The notes under the pieces: model-generated
Database searches by the model: none
The model's input: only the letters and a program-made list of their open reading frames with translations
Told to the model about the DNA's origin: nothing
NCBI GenBank assembly: GCA_003483885.1
Contig: DMXI01000218.1
Span: 1-42,371, forward strand
Source: Microscillaceae bacterium
GTDB lineage: Bacteria; Bacteroidota; Bacteroidia; Cytophagales; Microscillaceae
Direction of reading: 5' to 3'
Length of the DNA: 42,371 bases
Shown: piece by piece, positions 31,078-39,474 of the stretch
How positions within the stretch are numbered: position 1 is the stretch's first letter
Layout of the letters: every line of letters starts with the position of its first letter
Position numbers and translations under genes: made by a program

Positions 31078-33441
31078 ATGATAATAAAACATCAAGCATT
31101 AACCATTATGAGAAGATTATCATATCTATTGGGTTGGCATACCTGCCAGCAGAGTATCTTGATGTTGCTAATTTTTTGCGTAACCATTTTTTCAGGCAAG
31201 GCCCAAACAACAGAAGACTCCCTCCAAAAAATACTCAAAAACGATATTTCTGATCGAGACAAAGTAAAAACCTATAATGCGCTTGCCAAAATATACAGCC
31301 AAAAAAGAGACTCGCTCAAAACCTCCCAATTTGCCCAACAGGCCATCCAATTGGCTCAAAAAATCAATGACTTTGCTGGTCAAGCAGATGCCTATTATTG
31401 GCTTGGGAGTTTGTTTGTCAGAAAACGATATCATGAGGTAGGTCAGCAACATTTAAGACAAGCATTGGGGAGTGCTCAAAAAACCAAGGATTTAAGTAGA
31501 AAGGGGCAAGCTTACTTTGGTTTGGGTGAAAGTTATCGCATTCAAGGACAGTACCCTCAGGCGCTTAAGTATTTTAATCTATCGATGGAAACTTATAAGA
31601 CGCTTAAAAATGACCTAAGATTAAGTGAGGCTTATTTGAAAATATCTGGAGTACTTACTCGACAGGGTGCCTATTCCAAAGCATTAGACTATGGCCTACA
31701 AACATTGACGATTCGGGAAAAAGTTGGAGATCAGGTAAAACTAAAATCAGCCTATAATAACCTTGGGGTGATTTACTATTACCTGCAAAATTATTCTAAA
31801 AGCTTAGAATATTATGAGAAGACATTAAAAGTTAACTTGCAATTAGGCAGTAAGTATCGAGCAACCATCAGTCGAATCAATATTGGTTATGTATACTATC
31901 AGCTAAAAAACTACCCTAAGGCATTAGAGTATTTCAACCAGGCATTACTGGTCATGCAAGCGTTGAAAAATAAGCCGGGAATAGCTTCTTGCTGTTTTGC
32001 AATTGGAGAGGTACAAGTGGCCCAGCAAAAATATAATGAGGCGTTGCAACAGTTTAAGAAAGCAGCGGTCATAGAAGGAAACAACGATGATTCACAGGCG
32101 AGAATTAGTGTCTACTTAGGTAGGATTTATTATGCACAGAAAAAATATGCTCAAGCAATTCAAGCTTTGAACAAAGGACTAAGTTTGGCGCAACGCATTA
32201 AAAGCCTGGTACAACAAAATAAGGCTTATGAGGTTTTGGCTGAGACATATGATGCCCTTGGCAAACATCAATTGGCCTATCAAAATTATCGCTTGTTCAA
32301 ACAAACTGCAGATAGTTTAACGAATGAAGAACTCACCAAGAGAATTACCCGCCTGGAAGGGGAGTATCAGTTTGCTAAAGAAAAAGACTCACTGCAATAT
32401 ATCCAGCAAAAAAAGCAACTGGCTTTTGATGCCGAAATTGAAACCCGTGAAGCCAACCAACGAGTAACCTTTGTTGGTTTGGGACTGGTATCTGTGTTGT
32501 TGTTGGTTTCCCTCTGGTTTTTTTGGGACAAGCAAAAAAGCAACCGCAAGCTAAGCATTGCCAATACTAAGCTAGAACAATCTCATGAAGAAATAAAGGC
32601 CAATAACGAAGAAATACAGGCGGCCAACGATCAGGTAATGGCAATGAATGATTCTTTGACAGATGCCTTGGATTTGGTAGAAAATCAGAAAAGCGAAATT
32701 GTAGCAGGTATTACTTACGCTCAGCGAATCCAAAAAGCCTTATTACCTTTAGATGAAAAGATGCAGACATCATTGGCCAACTACTTTGTATTTTTTAGAT
32801 CGCGTGATGTGGTGTCAGGAGATTTTTATTGGTTCGAACAAATAGCACAAAGGCAATTTATTGTAGTGGCCGATTGTACTGGGCATGGAGTACCTGGTGC
32901 GTTGATGACAGTACTGGGCACCCAGGCATTGAATAACATTATTGTGCAAAATAAAATTTACGAGCCAGGTAAAATTCTCAATAGGCTAGATCAAACCCTA
33001 CAAGAATTGTTACATACCCAAAATACCTCGGTACGGGATGGAATGGATATTATGGTAGATAACGCTACCCGACAATTGCATTTTGCTGGAGCTAAAAACT
33101 CTTTATTGTTGTTTCAAAATGGAGCGTTAAACGAGGTGCGTGCCGAGCGTTACAGTATCAATGGTTATCGAATGAGTGGACAAACCGAAATAGACTATAC
33201 CAATCATGTCTTTGATCTTACAGTACCTACCACTTTTTATCTGTATTCTGATGGCTACCATGATCAGTTTGGTGGAGCAAATGGTAAAAAATTTATGAAA
33301 AAGCATTTCAAGGAGTTGTTACAGGAAATTGAGCCATTACCTATGGCAGAACAAAAACGGGTGCTTGGTCAAAAGTTAGATGAGTGGATGCAGGCAGAAG
33401 AACAGATAGATGATATTTTGGTAATGGGTGTCAGAGTATAA
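31078..33441 (+). CDS. TPR - transmembrane - SpoIIE-like phosphatase, array member 2 (shortened core strand)
   Basis: 787 residues from ATG 31078; ATG 31108 gives a cleaner signal peptide (MRRLSYLLGW... ending GKAQ) and may be the true start. About nine TPR-like units (to ~420), a membrane helix (about 463-483), a coiled coil (EIKANNEEIQAANDQV), then the PP2C-type domain. SGDFYW, VADCTGHGVPGALM and QIDDILVMGV are intact. After DGMDI three residues are missing relative to member 1 (DGMDIMVDNATRQL against DGMDIGVVMIDKIARQL), an in-frame 9-bp loss in a core beta strand. The enzyme may be weakened or inactive. The linker and membrane segment are almost identical to member 3. Confidence 0.88.
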   Translation: MIIKHQALTIMRRLSYLLGWHTCQQSILMLLIFCVTIFSGKAQTTEDSLQKILKNDISDRDKVKTYNALAKIYSQKRDSLKTSQFAQQAIQLAQKINDFAGQADAYYWLGSLFVRKRYHEVGQQHLRQALGSAQKTKDLSRKGQAYFGLGESYRIQGQYPQALKYFNLSMETYKTLKNDLRLSEAYLKISGVLTRQGAYSKALDYGLQTLTIREKVGDQVKLKSAYNNLGVIYYYLQNYSKSLEYYEKTLKVNLQLGSKYRATISRINIGYVYYQLKNYPKALEYFNQALLVMQALKNKPGIASCCFAIGEVQVAQQKYNEALQQFKKAAVIEGNNDDSQARISVYLGRIYYAQKKYAQAIQALNKGLSLAQRIKSLVQQNKAYEVLAETYDALGKHQLAYQNYRLFKQTADSLTNEELTKRITRLEGEYQFAKEKDSLQYIQQKKQLAFDAEIETREANQRVTFVGLGLVSVLLLVSLWFFWDKQKSNRKLSIANTKLEQSHEEIKANNEEIQAANDQVMAMNDSLTDALDLVENQKSEIVAGITYAQRIQKALLPLDEKMQTSLANYFVFFRSRDVVSGDFYWFEQIAQRQFIVVADCTGHGVPGALMTVLGTQALNNIIVQNKIYEPGKILNRLDQTLQELLHTQNTSVRDGMDIMVDNATRQLHFAGAKNSLLLFQNGALNEVRAERYSINGYRMSGQTEIDYTNHVFDLTVPTTFYLYSDGYHDQFGGANGKKFMKKHFKELLQEIEPLPMAEQKRVLGQKLDEWMQAEEQIDDILVMGVRV

Positions 33442-33605
33442 GTTTTGGTATTTTCGTTATTTTTCCGCAATTTTGCATTGCTATTCAATGATATACATAT
33501 CAAAAGAGTTGTGATTTAAAAGGATAAATCCATTCAACCCCTCTCTAATACAAATTAATACTTCTTCAGGATAAGCTCACCACAAACTACCATCCAATCA
33601 ATATG

Positions 33606-33632
33606 TTGGAAACGGCTTGGTATATATGTTTG
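33606..33632 (+). promoter_or_regulatory. Candidate promoter of array member 3
   Basis: TTG (33606-33608), a 16-bp spacer and TATGTTTG (33625-33632), an exact TAnnTTTG. It lies 57 bp before the start codon and suggests member 3 is transcribed separately from member 2. Confidence 0.4.
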
Positions 33633-33688
33633 CCAAGGATTGAAATTGGAATTAATAATTTATAAGGGATAAAACTAATTCACGTACT

Positions 33689-36157
33689 ATGAGGTTTTTT
33701 CATCTGCTTTGGATGATTTGTTTGATACTTTCGCCAGGTCAAGGACAGCCAAACATCGATTCTCTGAATAAAATAAGAGAACAACTATTGTCAAACAATA
33801 GTGATACCTACTCGTTGGTATTGGCCCACAATTCCTTTGCTTTAAGCCAAGCATACGAAGGTAAAGGCGAGTATCCACAAGCCATTAACTATTTGAACCA
33901 GGCACTTTCCGTTTTTAAGGTTAAAAATGAGACTTTGGGTTTGGCCAAAACCTATTTTAGTTTGGCGCAAATACACCGGGAACAAGGGAAAAATGATCAA
34001 GGGCTTCGGTTTTATCAGCAGGCCTTGCGTGTGTACAAAAAGCTACGAAACTACAATGGTATTTTAGAATGCCTCATTGGGCAGGGAGTATTGCATAAAA
34101 ATATCAGTGATTACTCCAAAGCTTTACAACTATTTGCTGAGGGGGTAACCATTGCTCAACAAACCAACAATGAAGCTCGCCTTGCCCAGATTTATAGAAA
34201 TATGGGGACTGTTTATCGGTATCAAGGGTATCATGCCCAAGAACTTAAGTACCACTTAAAGGCCCTGGAAATGAATCAGAAGTTGGGCAAGACAGTACCT
34301 ATTGCTTACAGTTATGGAGGCGTGGGCAATGCCTATGCAAGCCAAGGCAATTATCCAGCAGCCATTGCCAGTCACTTCAAAGCATTGGTCATTTTTGAGA
34401 AATTAGATCGCCAACCCAATATCGCTTATACTTATAAGTCCATAGCGAATATTTACACTGAACAAAAGAAGTATACATTAGCATTGAATTATTATGATAA
34501 AGCACTGAAAATAAGGCAAAAAGCGCAGGATAAACCAGGGATTGCCTATGCCCTGGAGAAAATGGGAAATATATATAGCTTACAAGGGGAGATAGAAAAA
34601 GCCCGCCACTATTTGCAAAGCGCTTTAAGCATTGATAAGGAAATTAATCAGACCAGTTGGATGGCTTATTGTTATGAAAAATTGGGCAAACTGGAGTTAT
34701 CTATCCAACAATATGATGAAGCCTTGGCTTACTTCAAGAAATCATTTGAACTACAACAAGCACTAGGGGAAAAGATGAATATGGCCGCTTCGGCAATAGG
34801 CATCGGTAAAGTGTTTTATTATCAGCAAAAGTACCAGGCGGCGATTGATTATCTCAAGCAAGCCGTTACGCTTGCCCAAGCTTATAGAGGATTGTTGGTC
34901 ATGAGAGATGCGAGTGAGATGTTGGCCAAGTCTTATCAGGCATTAGGTGATTATAAAAATGCTTTTCAATACCACTTGGTGTTTAAACAAATGACCGATA
35001 GTGTGTTCAATCAAGACAACACGGCCCAAATCACCCGTTTAGCTACATCTTATCAATTTCAAAAAGAAAAAGACTCTCTCGAGCATGTGCAACAGAAGAA
35101 ACAGCTGGCTTTTGATGCTGAAATGCAAACGCATAGGGTTGAGCAACGCCTGACAGTCTTGGGGCTGAGTTTGGTATCCATTTTATTAATGGTATTGCTT
35201 TGGTTTTTCATTGATAAACAAAAAAGTAACCGTAAATTAAGCCTGACCAATGTGAAGTTGGAGCAATCTAACGAAGAGATTCTATCAGTAAACGATTCTC
35301 TCACCGATGCTTTAGACGTAGTCAGGGAGCAGAAAAACTCCATACTCTCGAGTATTACGTATGCCCAACGTATCCAAAAAGCGATTTTGCCGAGTGATGC
35401 CCGCTTGCGCGAGGCGTTTCCTGAGCACTTTATATTATTTAGGCCAAGAGATATTGTAAGCGGCGACTTTTACTGGTTTGCTGAGCTAGAGCCACGCCCT
35501 ATTTATGCTGAAAATGAAGGTCAATATTCAAAGGCAGAAATCTCACAAGGTTTTTCTAACAAAAAATACATTTTGGCGGCGATTGATTGTACTGGCCATG
35601 GGGTGCCGGGAGCTTTTATGAGTATGATCGCCAATGATCTACTGAATTACATCGTGAATAAAAAGCACATCTGTAGTGCCGACCAAATCCTTAATCAATT
35701 ACATGTGGAAGTTCAGCAGGCCTTGCATCAATCAGAAAATCATAACGAGGATGGAATGGAAATGTCGTTGGTAGTGGTTGAACCCGAAAGCAAACGGATG
35801 CAATTTGCTGGAGCGGGTAATCATCTTTGGTATTGCCAAAACGGTCATTTTAATCAAATAAAAGGTGACCGATGGCCCATTGGTGGCGAACATTGGACAA
35901 TGAAGCAAGGGTTTACCCGATATGAAGTAGATGTGAGTAGCCCTACTACTTTTTACTTGTTTTCGGATGGCTACCAAGATCAGTTTGGAGGCGATAAAGG
36001 CAAGAAGTTTATGAGGCGATCTTTGCAAGAATTACTGGTCAAAAATGCTCCATATCCAATGGATCAGCAAAAATTAGCTTTGGAGCTAACCCTGAACGAA
36101 TGGATGCAAGGCTACGACCAAATAGACGATATTTTGGTGATGGGGGTAAAGGTTTAA
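33689..36157 (+). CDS. TPR - transmembrane - SpoIIE phosphatase, array member 3
   Basis: 822 residues. Signal peptide about 1-19 (SPGQGQ), about ten TPR-like units (to ~440, e.g. NMGTVYRYQGYHAQELKYHLKAL cut into its 20-residue core NMGTVYRYQGYHAQELKYHL), a membrane helix (about 488-508), a short coiled coil and a PP2C-type domain (about 560-822). SGDFYW, AIDCTGHGVPGAFM, EDGMEMSLVVVE and QIDDILVMGV retain the metal-binding acids. Between SGDFYW and the DCTGHG motif lies an extra segment of about 25 residues (AELEPRPIYAENEGQYSKAE...) not found in the other three, probably a surface loop beside the active site. It has its own candidate promoter. No partner STAS or anti-sigma gene is adjacent. 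Confidence 0.9.
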   Translation: MRFFHLLWMICLILSPGQGQPNIDSLNKIREQLLSNNSDTYSLVLAHNSFALSQAYEGKGEYPQAINYLNQALSVFKVKNETLGLAKTYFSLAQIHREQGKNDQGLRFYQQALRVYKKLRNYNGILECLIGQGVLHKNISDYSKALQLFAEGVTIAQQTNNEARLAQIYRNMGTVYRYQGYHAQELKYHLKALEMNQKLGKTVPIAYSYGGVGNAYASQGNYPAAIASHFKALVIFEKLDRQPNIAYTYKSIANIYTEQKKYTLALNYYDKALKIRQKAQDKPGIAYALEKMGNIYSLQGEIEKARHYLQSALSIDKEINQTSWMAYCYEKLGKLELSIQQYDEALAYFKKSFELQQALGEKMNMAASAIGIGKVFYYQQKYQAAIDYLKQAVTLAQAYRGLLVMRDASEMLAKSYQALGDYKNAFQYHLVFKQMTDSVFNQDNTAQITRLATSYQFQKEKDSLEHVQQKKQLAFDAEMQTHRVEQRLTVLGLSLVSILLMVLLWFFIDKQKSNRKLSLTNVKLEQSNEEILSVNDSLTDALDVVREQKNSILSSITYAQRIQKAILPSDARLREAFPEHFILFRPRDIVSGDFYWFAELEPRPIYAENEGQYSKAEISQGFSNKKYILAAIDCTGHGVPGAFMSMIANDLLNYIVNKKHICSADQILNQLHVEVQQALHQSENHNEDGMEMSLVVVEPESKRMQFAGAGNHLWYCQNGHFNQIKGDRWPIGGEHWTMKQGFTRYEVDVSSPTTFYLFSDGYQDQFGGDKGKKFMRRSLQELLVKNAPYPMDQQKLALELTLNEWMQGYDQIDDILVMGVKV

Positions 36158-36342
36158 ATCATTGACTTGAATGATTATACGGCCTAGTCATTCAACTAAG
36201 TTGGAGTACTTTTCTAAATTTATAATGCAAAGCCAAAAGCTTGTAGAGTCAGAGAGTCTTGACATTCCTGAATCAAAATCACGATATTCAGCCAATGATT
36301 CCTCTGTACCTCACTCACCATGACCGAAAAAACACCTAAAAA

Positions 36343-36522
36343 ATGCGCGAACCCGTCCAAGCGTTCTTACCTTACCTATTCGATCCTCAATTAGTGGTGG
36401 CTACAATAGTGGTCATTACTAGTCTTTGTGTAGGGTAGTTACCCGGACTCATCAGAGGCGAAGAATCTACCTACCTCGTAAATAACTTCCAATACCTTCA
36501 AAGTGATTATCAAAACCGTTGA
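36343..36522 (+). pseudogene. Possible broken small membrane-protein ORF
   Basis: ATG at 36343 opens MREPVQAFLPYLFDPQLVVA followed by a hydrophobic stretch (TIVVITSLCVG), then TAG at 36436-36438, then 27 further codons in the same frame (starting LPGLIRGEES) to TGA at 36520. An overlapping ATG at 36320 in another frame joins it at an A6 run (cctaaaaaatg), so one A lost there would have fused MTEKTPKK to this frame. The pattern fits a decayed gene but may be chance; I do not recognise the family. Confidence 0.3.
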
Positions 36523-36978
36523 GTGAATGATAAAATATAATAGGGGTAAACTTCCACGCCATATTGAGCATATAGGTAAAATTGGCTAAGACAATCAGAT
36601 GATCTTATAGGATTAGTACAACAGTTTGCTTTACAATAATGCAGGCTTTATTGAGTATCTAAATCCTCATTTTCCATTGCCAAAAGCGAGATAATCCCGA
36701 ACATTCCGCTGCTATCCATATCAGTTGGCGTAATAATATATGAGTTTTGAGTAATACACAGGCAAACAAAATATGAAGCATTTTTGTACCATATATGCAC
36801 AGACTTTTTATCCTTATATAATCCAATAATTGTATATGTAAACTTATATGTTTAATGGTAACGTTAGTTTCAGGTCAAAATTCTGAAGATTGTTGCTTAA
36901 GCTTTGCGGAGAGGCTCTTTGAGGAATAAAAAAGAGGATATCTTTGAGTCAAAATTTTTAATAATATACAACTATTCG

Positions 36979-37008
36979 TTGAGGGGTAGATTTTTTTTCT
37001 TATTTTTG
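36979..37008 (+). promoter_or_regulatory. Bacteroidota-type promoter of the TPR protein gene
   Basis: TTG (36979-36981), exactly 19 bp, then TATTTTTG (37001-37008), a consensus TTG-N19-TAnnTTTG promoter. It implies a leader of about 85-90 nt. Confidence 0.65.
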
Positions 37009-37103
37009 ATTACACTATTTTGGTTTACAAATATTAAAATTTTTGAGTAGTTAGGGTATACTCAATATATGAGAAGCATTTTGCTGAAAATCAGATATGA
37101 CTC

Positions 37104-38909
37104 ATGAAAACAAGAACAAATATTGTTTTAGTACTATGTTTATTTTTTAACATCGTATGTTTCAATCAACGTGCATTCAGTCAAGAACAACCACAAGACT
37201 ATGAGGTAGCATACAAAAAAGCCATTCAGTTGATGGATGAGGGGAAGGCTCAGGAGGGATACGAATATCTTAATAAGGCAATTGGTATTAATCCCCGGTT
37301 TTATGATGCACTGTACGCACGCAGTTATTATTTTATGCGAGATGGCCAATATGCCAAAGCTATCCGTGATTATGATCTCCTTATTTTATTATATCCCAAC
37401 GTGGCTTCCTTGTATCTTTATCGGGGGCAAGCCAAGTTTTATCTCGACGATTACGAAAATGCCGAAACGGATTATCGTAAGGGATATCAACTGGATTCTA
37501 CTTATGTAGAAGTTATCAATGCTTTGGGGAGTTTGTACTTTGTAATGGATTTGTACAAAGATGCTGAAGCGTATTTTGACAAGGTAATTAAGCTGAACCC
37601 AGATAATATTTATGCTTATTATTATCGGGCCTCTACTTATTACTATACCAAAAGGTTTGATCTGGCCCTTAAGGATATTGCCACTTGTTTAAAGCTGGAG
37701 CCCAAAGATGCGGATGTAAAAAGACTTAAGGCTTTGGTATATTTGGGCAAACAAAAACCCAAGGATGCCATTGCGATTTATGATCAACTTCAGAAAGAGA
37801 AAGTAGCCTTTGAAGAAGAAGATTTTTATAATTGGGGCATTGCGTATTATCAGTTGCGTAAGTATTCAAAAGCTTTGTTTTATTTCAAAACCCCCCAAAA
37901 GCATAAGAATAGCAACTTGTATTATTACATTGGCAAAACCAATTATAAGCTTAAAGATACTCGTGGTGCTTTAGCCAATTTAAATAAAGCGGTGAGTATT
38001 GCTGGAAAAGACAACGAAGCCAGCGCTCCTATGTATTATGATAGAGCTGTGGTACAGTATCGAATGCGTCGTCCTCGTCAGGCACGCAGCGATTTTCTCC
38101 AGAGTATTTTTCTAATGCCAGAGTTATTGGAAAACCAAAAGCTGATTAAGTCTCTGAATTTATTGGGCAATGTACAGGTGATGCTCAAGTTGGATAAAAA
38201 ATCAGAAAAACCTTTATTAGATAGCATACGCACCCAAGGTTATCAAGTGAGAGCCGAAGCGTTTATAGGCTCCGGAGATTCTAAAAATGCCTTGAAAGAA
38301 TTGGATGCAGCGATTAAACTATCTCCTAATAATTCTTATTCTTATACATTGCGAGGCATTGCTTATGCAATGAAAAACACCTACAACGAAGCCGTGCAGG
38401 ATTTCAACAAGGCATTGAAGTTGCCCAACAACCGTAATGCTGAAAAAACCTACTATAGCCGAGGGCTCACTTACAAAGAGTTAGGAATGTATAAGGAAGC
38501 ATTGGGTAGCATTACCCAGGCAATTGCGATCAATGATAAGGTAGCCGATTATTATTACGATCGAGCCATTTTAGAATACGAAACCCGCAATATTGCTGGA
38601 GCCATTGATGACATTAATGCGGCCATTAAACTAGCACCTGCCAAGCTCAACTACTACACTGATCGGGCCTTGTATCTATCTGAAAATAAGCAATATAAAA
38701 AAGCTTTGGAAGACTGTAATTTGGTGCTCAAACAAGACGCTAACAATGTAATGGCGTATTACAGCCGAGGTATTGCTTATGAAGGTTTAGCTAAATATGC
38801 CGAAGCGGTGGCCGATTTCTCAAAAGTATTGACAGTATACCCCAATGATCGGGAAGTGAATTTATTGCTGAGAAAGGCGTTGAATAAAATGCACCAAGTG
38901 AAGAAATAA
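37104..38909 (+). CDS. Secreted TPR-repeat protein
   Basis: 601 residues. Signal peptide about 1-27 (VLCLFFNIVCFNQRAFSQ). The rest is almost all 34-residue TPR units, about fourteen, each with the A-x-x-x-Y/F pattern: EGYEYLNKAIGINPRFYDAL, AIRDYDLLILLYPNVASLYL, AEAYFDKVIKLNPDNIYAYY, ALKELDAAIKLSPNNSYSYT, AVADFSKVLTVYPNDREVNL. It has no enzyme domain and no membrane anchor, unlike the four phosphatases, and its repeats are the classic 34-residue type, not the 40-residue type. It probably acts as a periplasmic protein-protein scaffold. It sits downstream of the phosphatase array with its own promoter and terminator, so a functional link is possible but not shown. Confidence 0.88.
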   Translation: MKTRTNIVLVLCLFFNIVCFNQRAFSQEQPQDYEVAYKKAIQLMDEGKAQEGYEYLNKAIGINPRFYDALYARSYYFMRDGQYAKAIRDYDLLILLYPNVASLYLYRGQAKFYLDDYENAETDYRKGYQLDSTYVEVINALGSLYFVMDLYKDAEAYFDKVIKLNPDNIYAYYYRASTYYYTKRFDLALKDIATCLKLEPKDADVKRLKALVYLGKQKPKDAIAIYDQLQKEKVAFEEEDFYNWGIAYYQLRKYSKALFYFKTPQKHKNSNLYYYIGKTNYKLKDTRGALANLNKAVSIAGKDNEASAPMYYDRAVVQYRMRRPRQARSDFLQSIFLMPELLENQKLIKSLNLLGNVQVMLKLDKKSEKPLLDSIRTQGYQVRAEAFIGSGDSKNALKELDAAIKLSPNNSYSYTLRGIAYAMKNTYNEAVQDFNKALKLPNNRNAEKTYYSRGLTYKELGMYKEALGSITQAIAINDKVADYYYDRAILEYETRNIAGAIDDINAAIKLAPAKLNYYTDRALYLSENKQYKKALEDCNLVLKQDANNVMAYYSRGIAYEGLAKYAEAVADFSKVLTVYPNDREVNLLLRKALNKMHQVKK

Positions 38910-38943
38910 AGGAGCAGGAAAGTTTCTTACAATATAGATTGAG

Positions 38944-38974
38944 AGGTTGGTTTTTTGTAAACCAACCTTTTTTT
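38944..38974 (+). terminator. Rho-independent terminator after the TPR protein
   Basis: AGGTTGGTTT (38944-38953) with AAACCAACCT (38959-38968), then six or seven T. It sits between the convergent TPR and DUF4834 genes. Confidence 0.9.
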
Positions 38975-38979
38975 ATGAC

Positions 38980-39231
38980 TTATACTTCTTCAAAATCCAC
39001 GTATTCACCTCCCTTATAGTTTTGACTACGGCGACGATCTTTTTGTTCTTCTTCGGGCATATGGTCTATGTGCAGTCCTTTACGCTTGGTTCGTCTTTTA
39101 CGACGTTTTTCCCGTTCGGGGGGCGTAAAACCCATTGTTTTGAGTACCCGACGAAATAAAAAAGAACTGAATTTATTGATAAGGTAGACGCTAAGCCCAA
39201 GGATTAATAAAAATTTGAGAAGAATCCCCAT
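38980..39231 (-). CDS. DUF4834-family small membrane protein
   Basis: 83 residues: an N-terminal membrane helix (about 3-20, LLKFLLILGLSVYLINKF), a very basic middle (EREKRRKRRTKRKG), and an acidic C-terminus ending NYKGGEYVDFEEV. The final GEYVDFEEV motif and layout are those of DUF4834, a small family found in Bacteroidota. Function unknown. The basic segment would sit on the cytoplasmic face and could bind RNA, lipid or protein. It is convergent with the TPR gene and separated from it by a terminator. Confidence 0.85.
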   Translation of the reverse strand: MGILLKFLLILGLSVYLINKFSSFLFRRVLKTMGFTPPEREKRRKRRTKRKGLHIDHMPEEEQKDRRRSQNYKGGEYVDFEEV

Positions 39232-39301
39232 GAGTGATATTTAGTTTTGATAGCAGGCAAAATTACACATTTTAGGGAAGATTCTCAATAAAAGCCAACA
39301 G

Positions 39302-39451
39302 GAGACTGTCTCATAATATATGCTAAACCAAAGAATATTTTAGTTTTAACTCCAGACCTGACAGGTTTCCAAAACCTGTCAGGTCTAAAGTGCTTCAAAA
39401 AGCTTTTTTCTTAAAGAAAATTCTTTAGAAGTAAGTTTATGAGACGGCCTC
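39302..39451. mobile_element. 150-bp MITE-like element with terminal and central inverted repeats
   Basis: The ends are 15-bp inverted repeats with two differences: GAGACTGTCTCATAA (39302-39316) and TTATGAGACGGCCTC (39437-39451). The centre has a perfect 15-bp palindrome with a 3-nt loop, AGACCTGACAGGTTT (39354-39368) and AAACCTGTCAGGTCT (39372-39386). No reading frame is present and no clear target-site duplication flanks it. GAGRCNGTCTCA-type ends are common on Bacteroidota insertion sequences (recalled, not searched), so it may be a non-autonomous derivative. Confidence 0.65.
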
Positions 39452-39474
39452 GTATGACGCGACTTATTAAAATA

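Larger units (their letters stand above)
36158..37103. other. 946-bp gap with a decayed small reading frame
   Basis: No intact gene. A 60-codon frame at 36343-36522 is interrupted by one TAG (see separate entry). The rest (36523-36978) is AT-rich with no conserved motif I can name. The right end holds a good promoter (36979-37008) for the TPR gene. A weak hairpin AATCATT/AATGATT directly follows the phosphatase stop (36157-36176). Confidence 0.5.

Noticed and set aside
15436..36157. TPR-transmembrane proteins as histidine kinases
   Set aside because: The layout is similar, but the C-terminus has SGDFYW and DCTGHGVPGA phosphatase motifs and no H-box or ATPase motifs.
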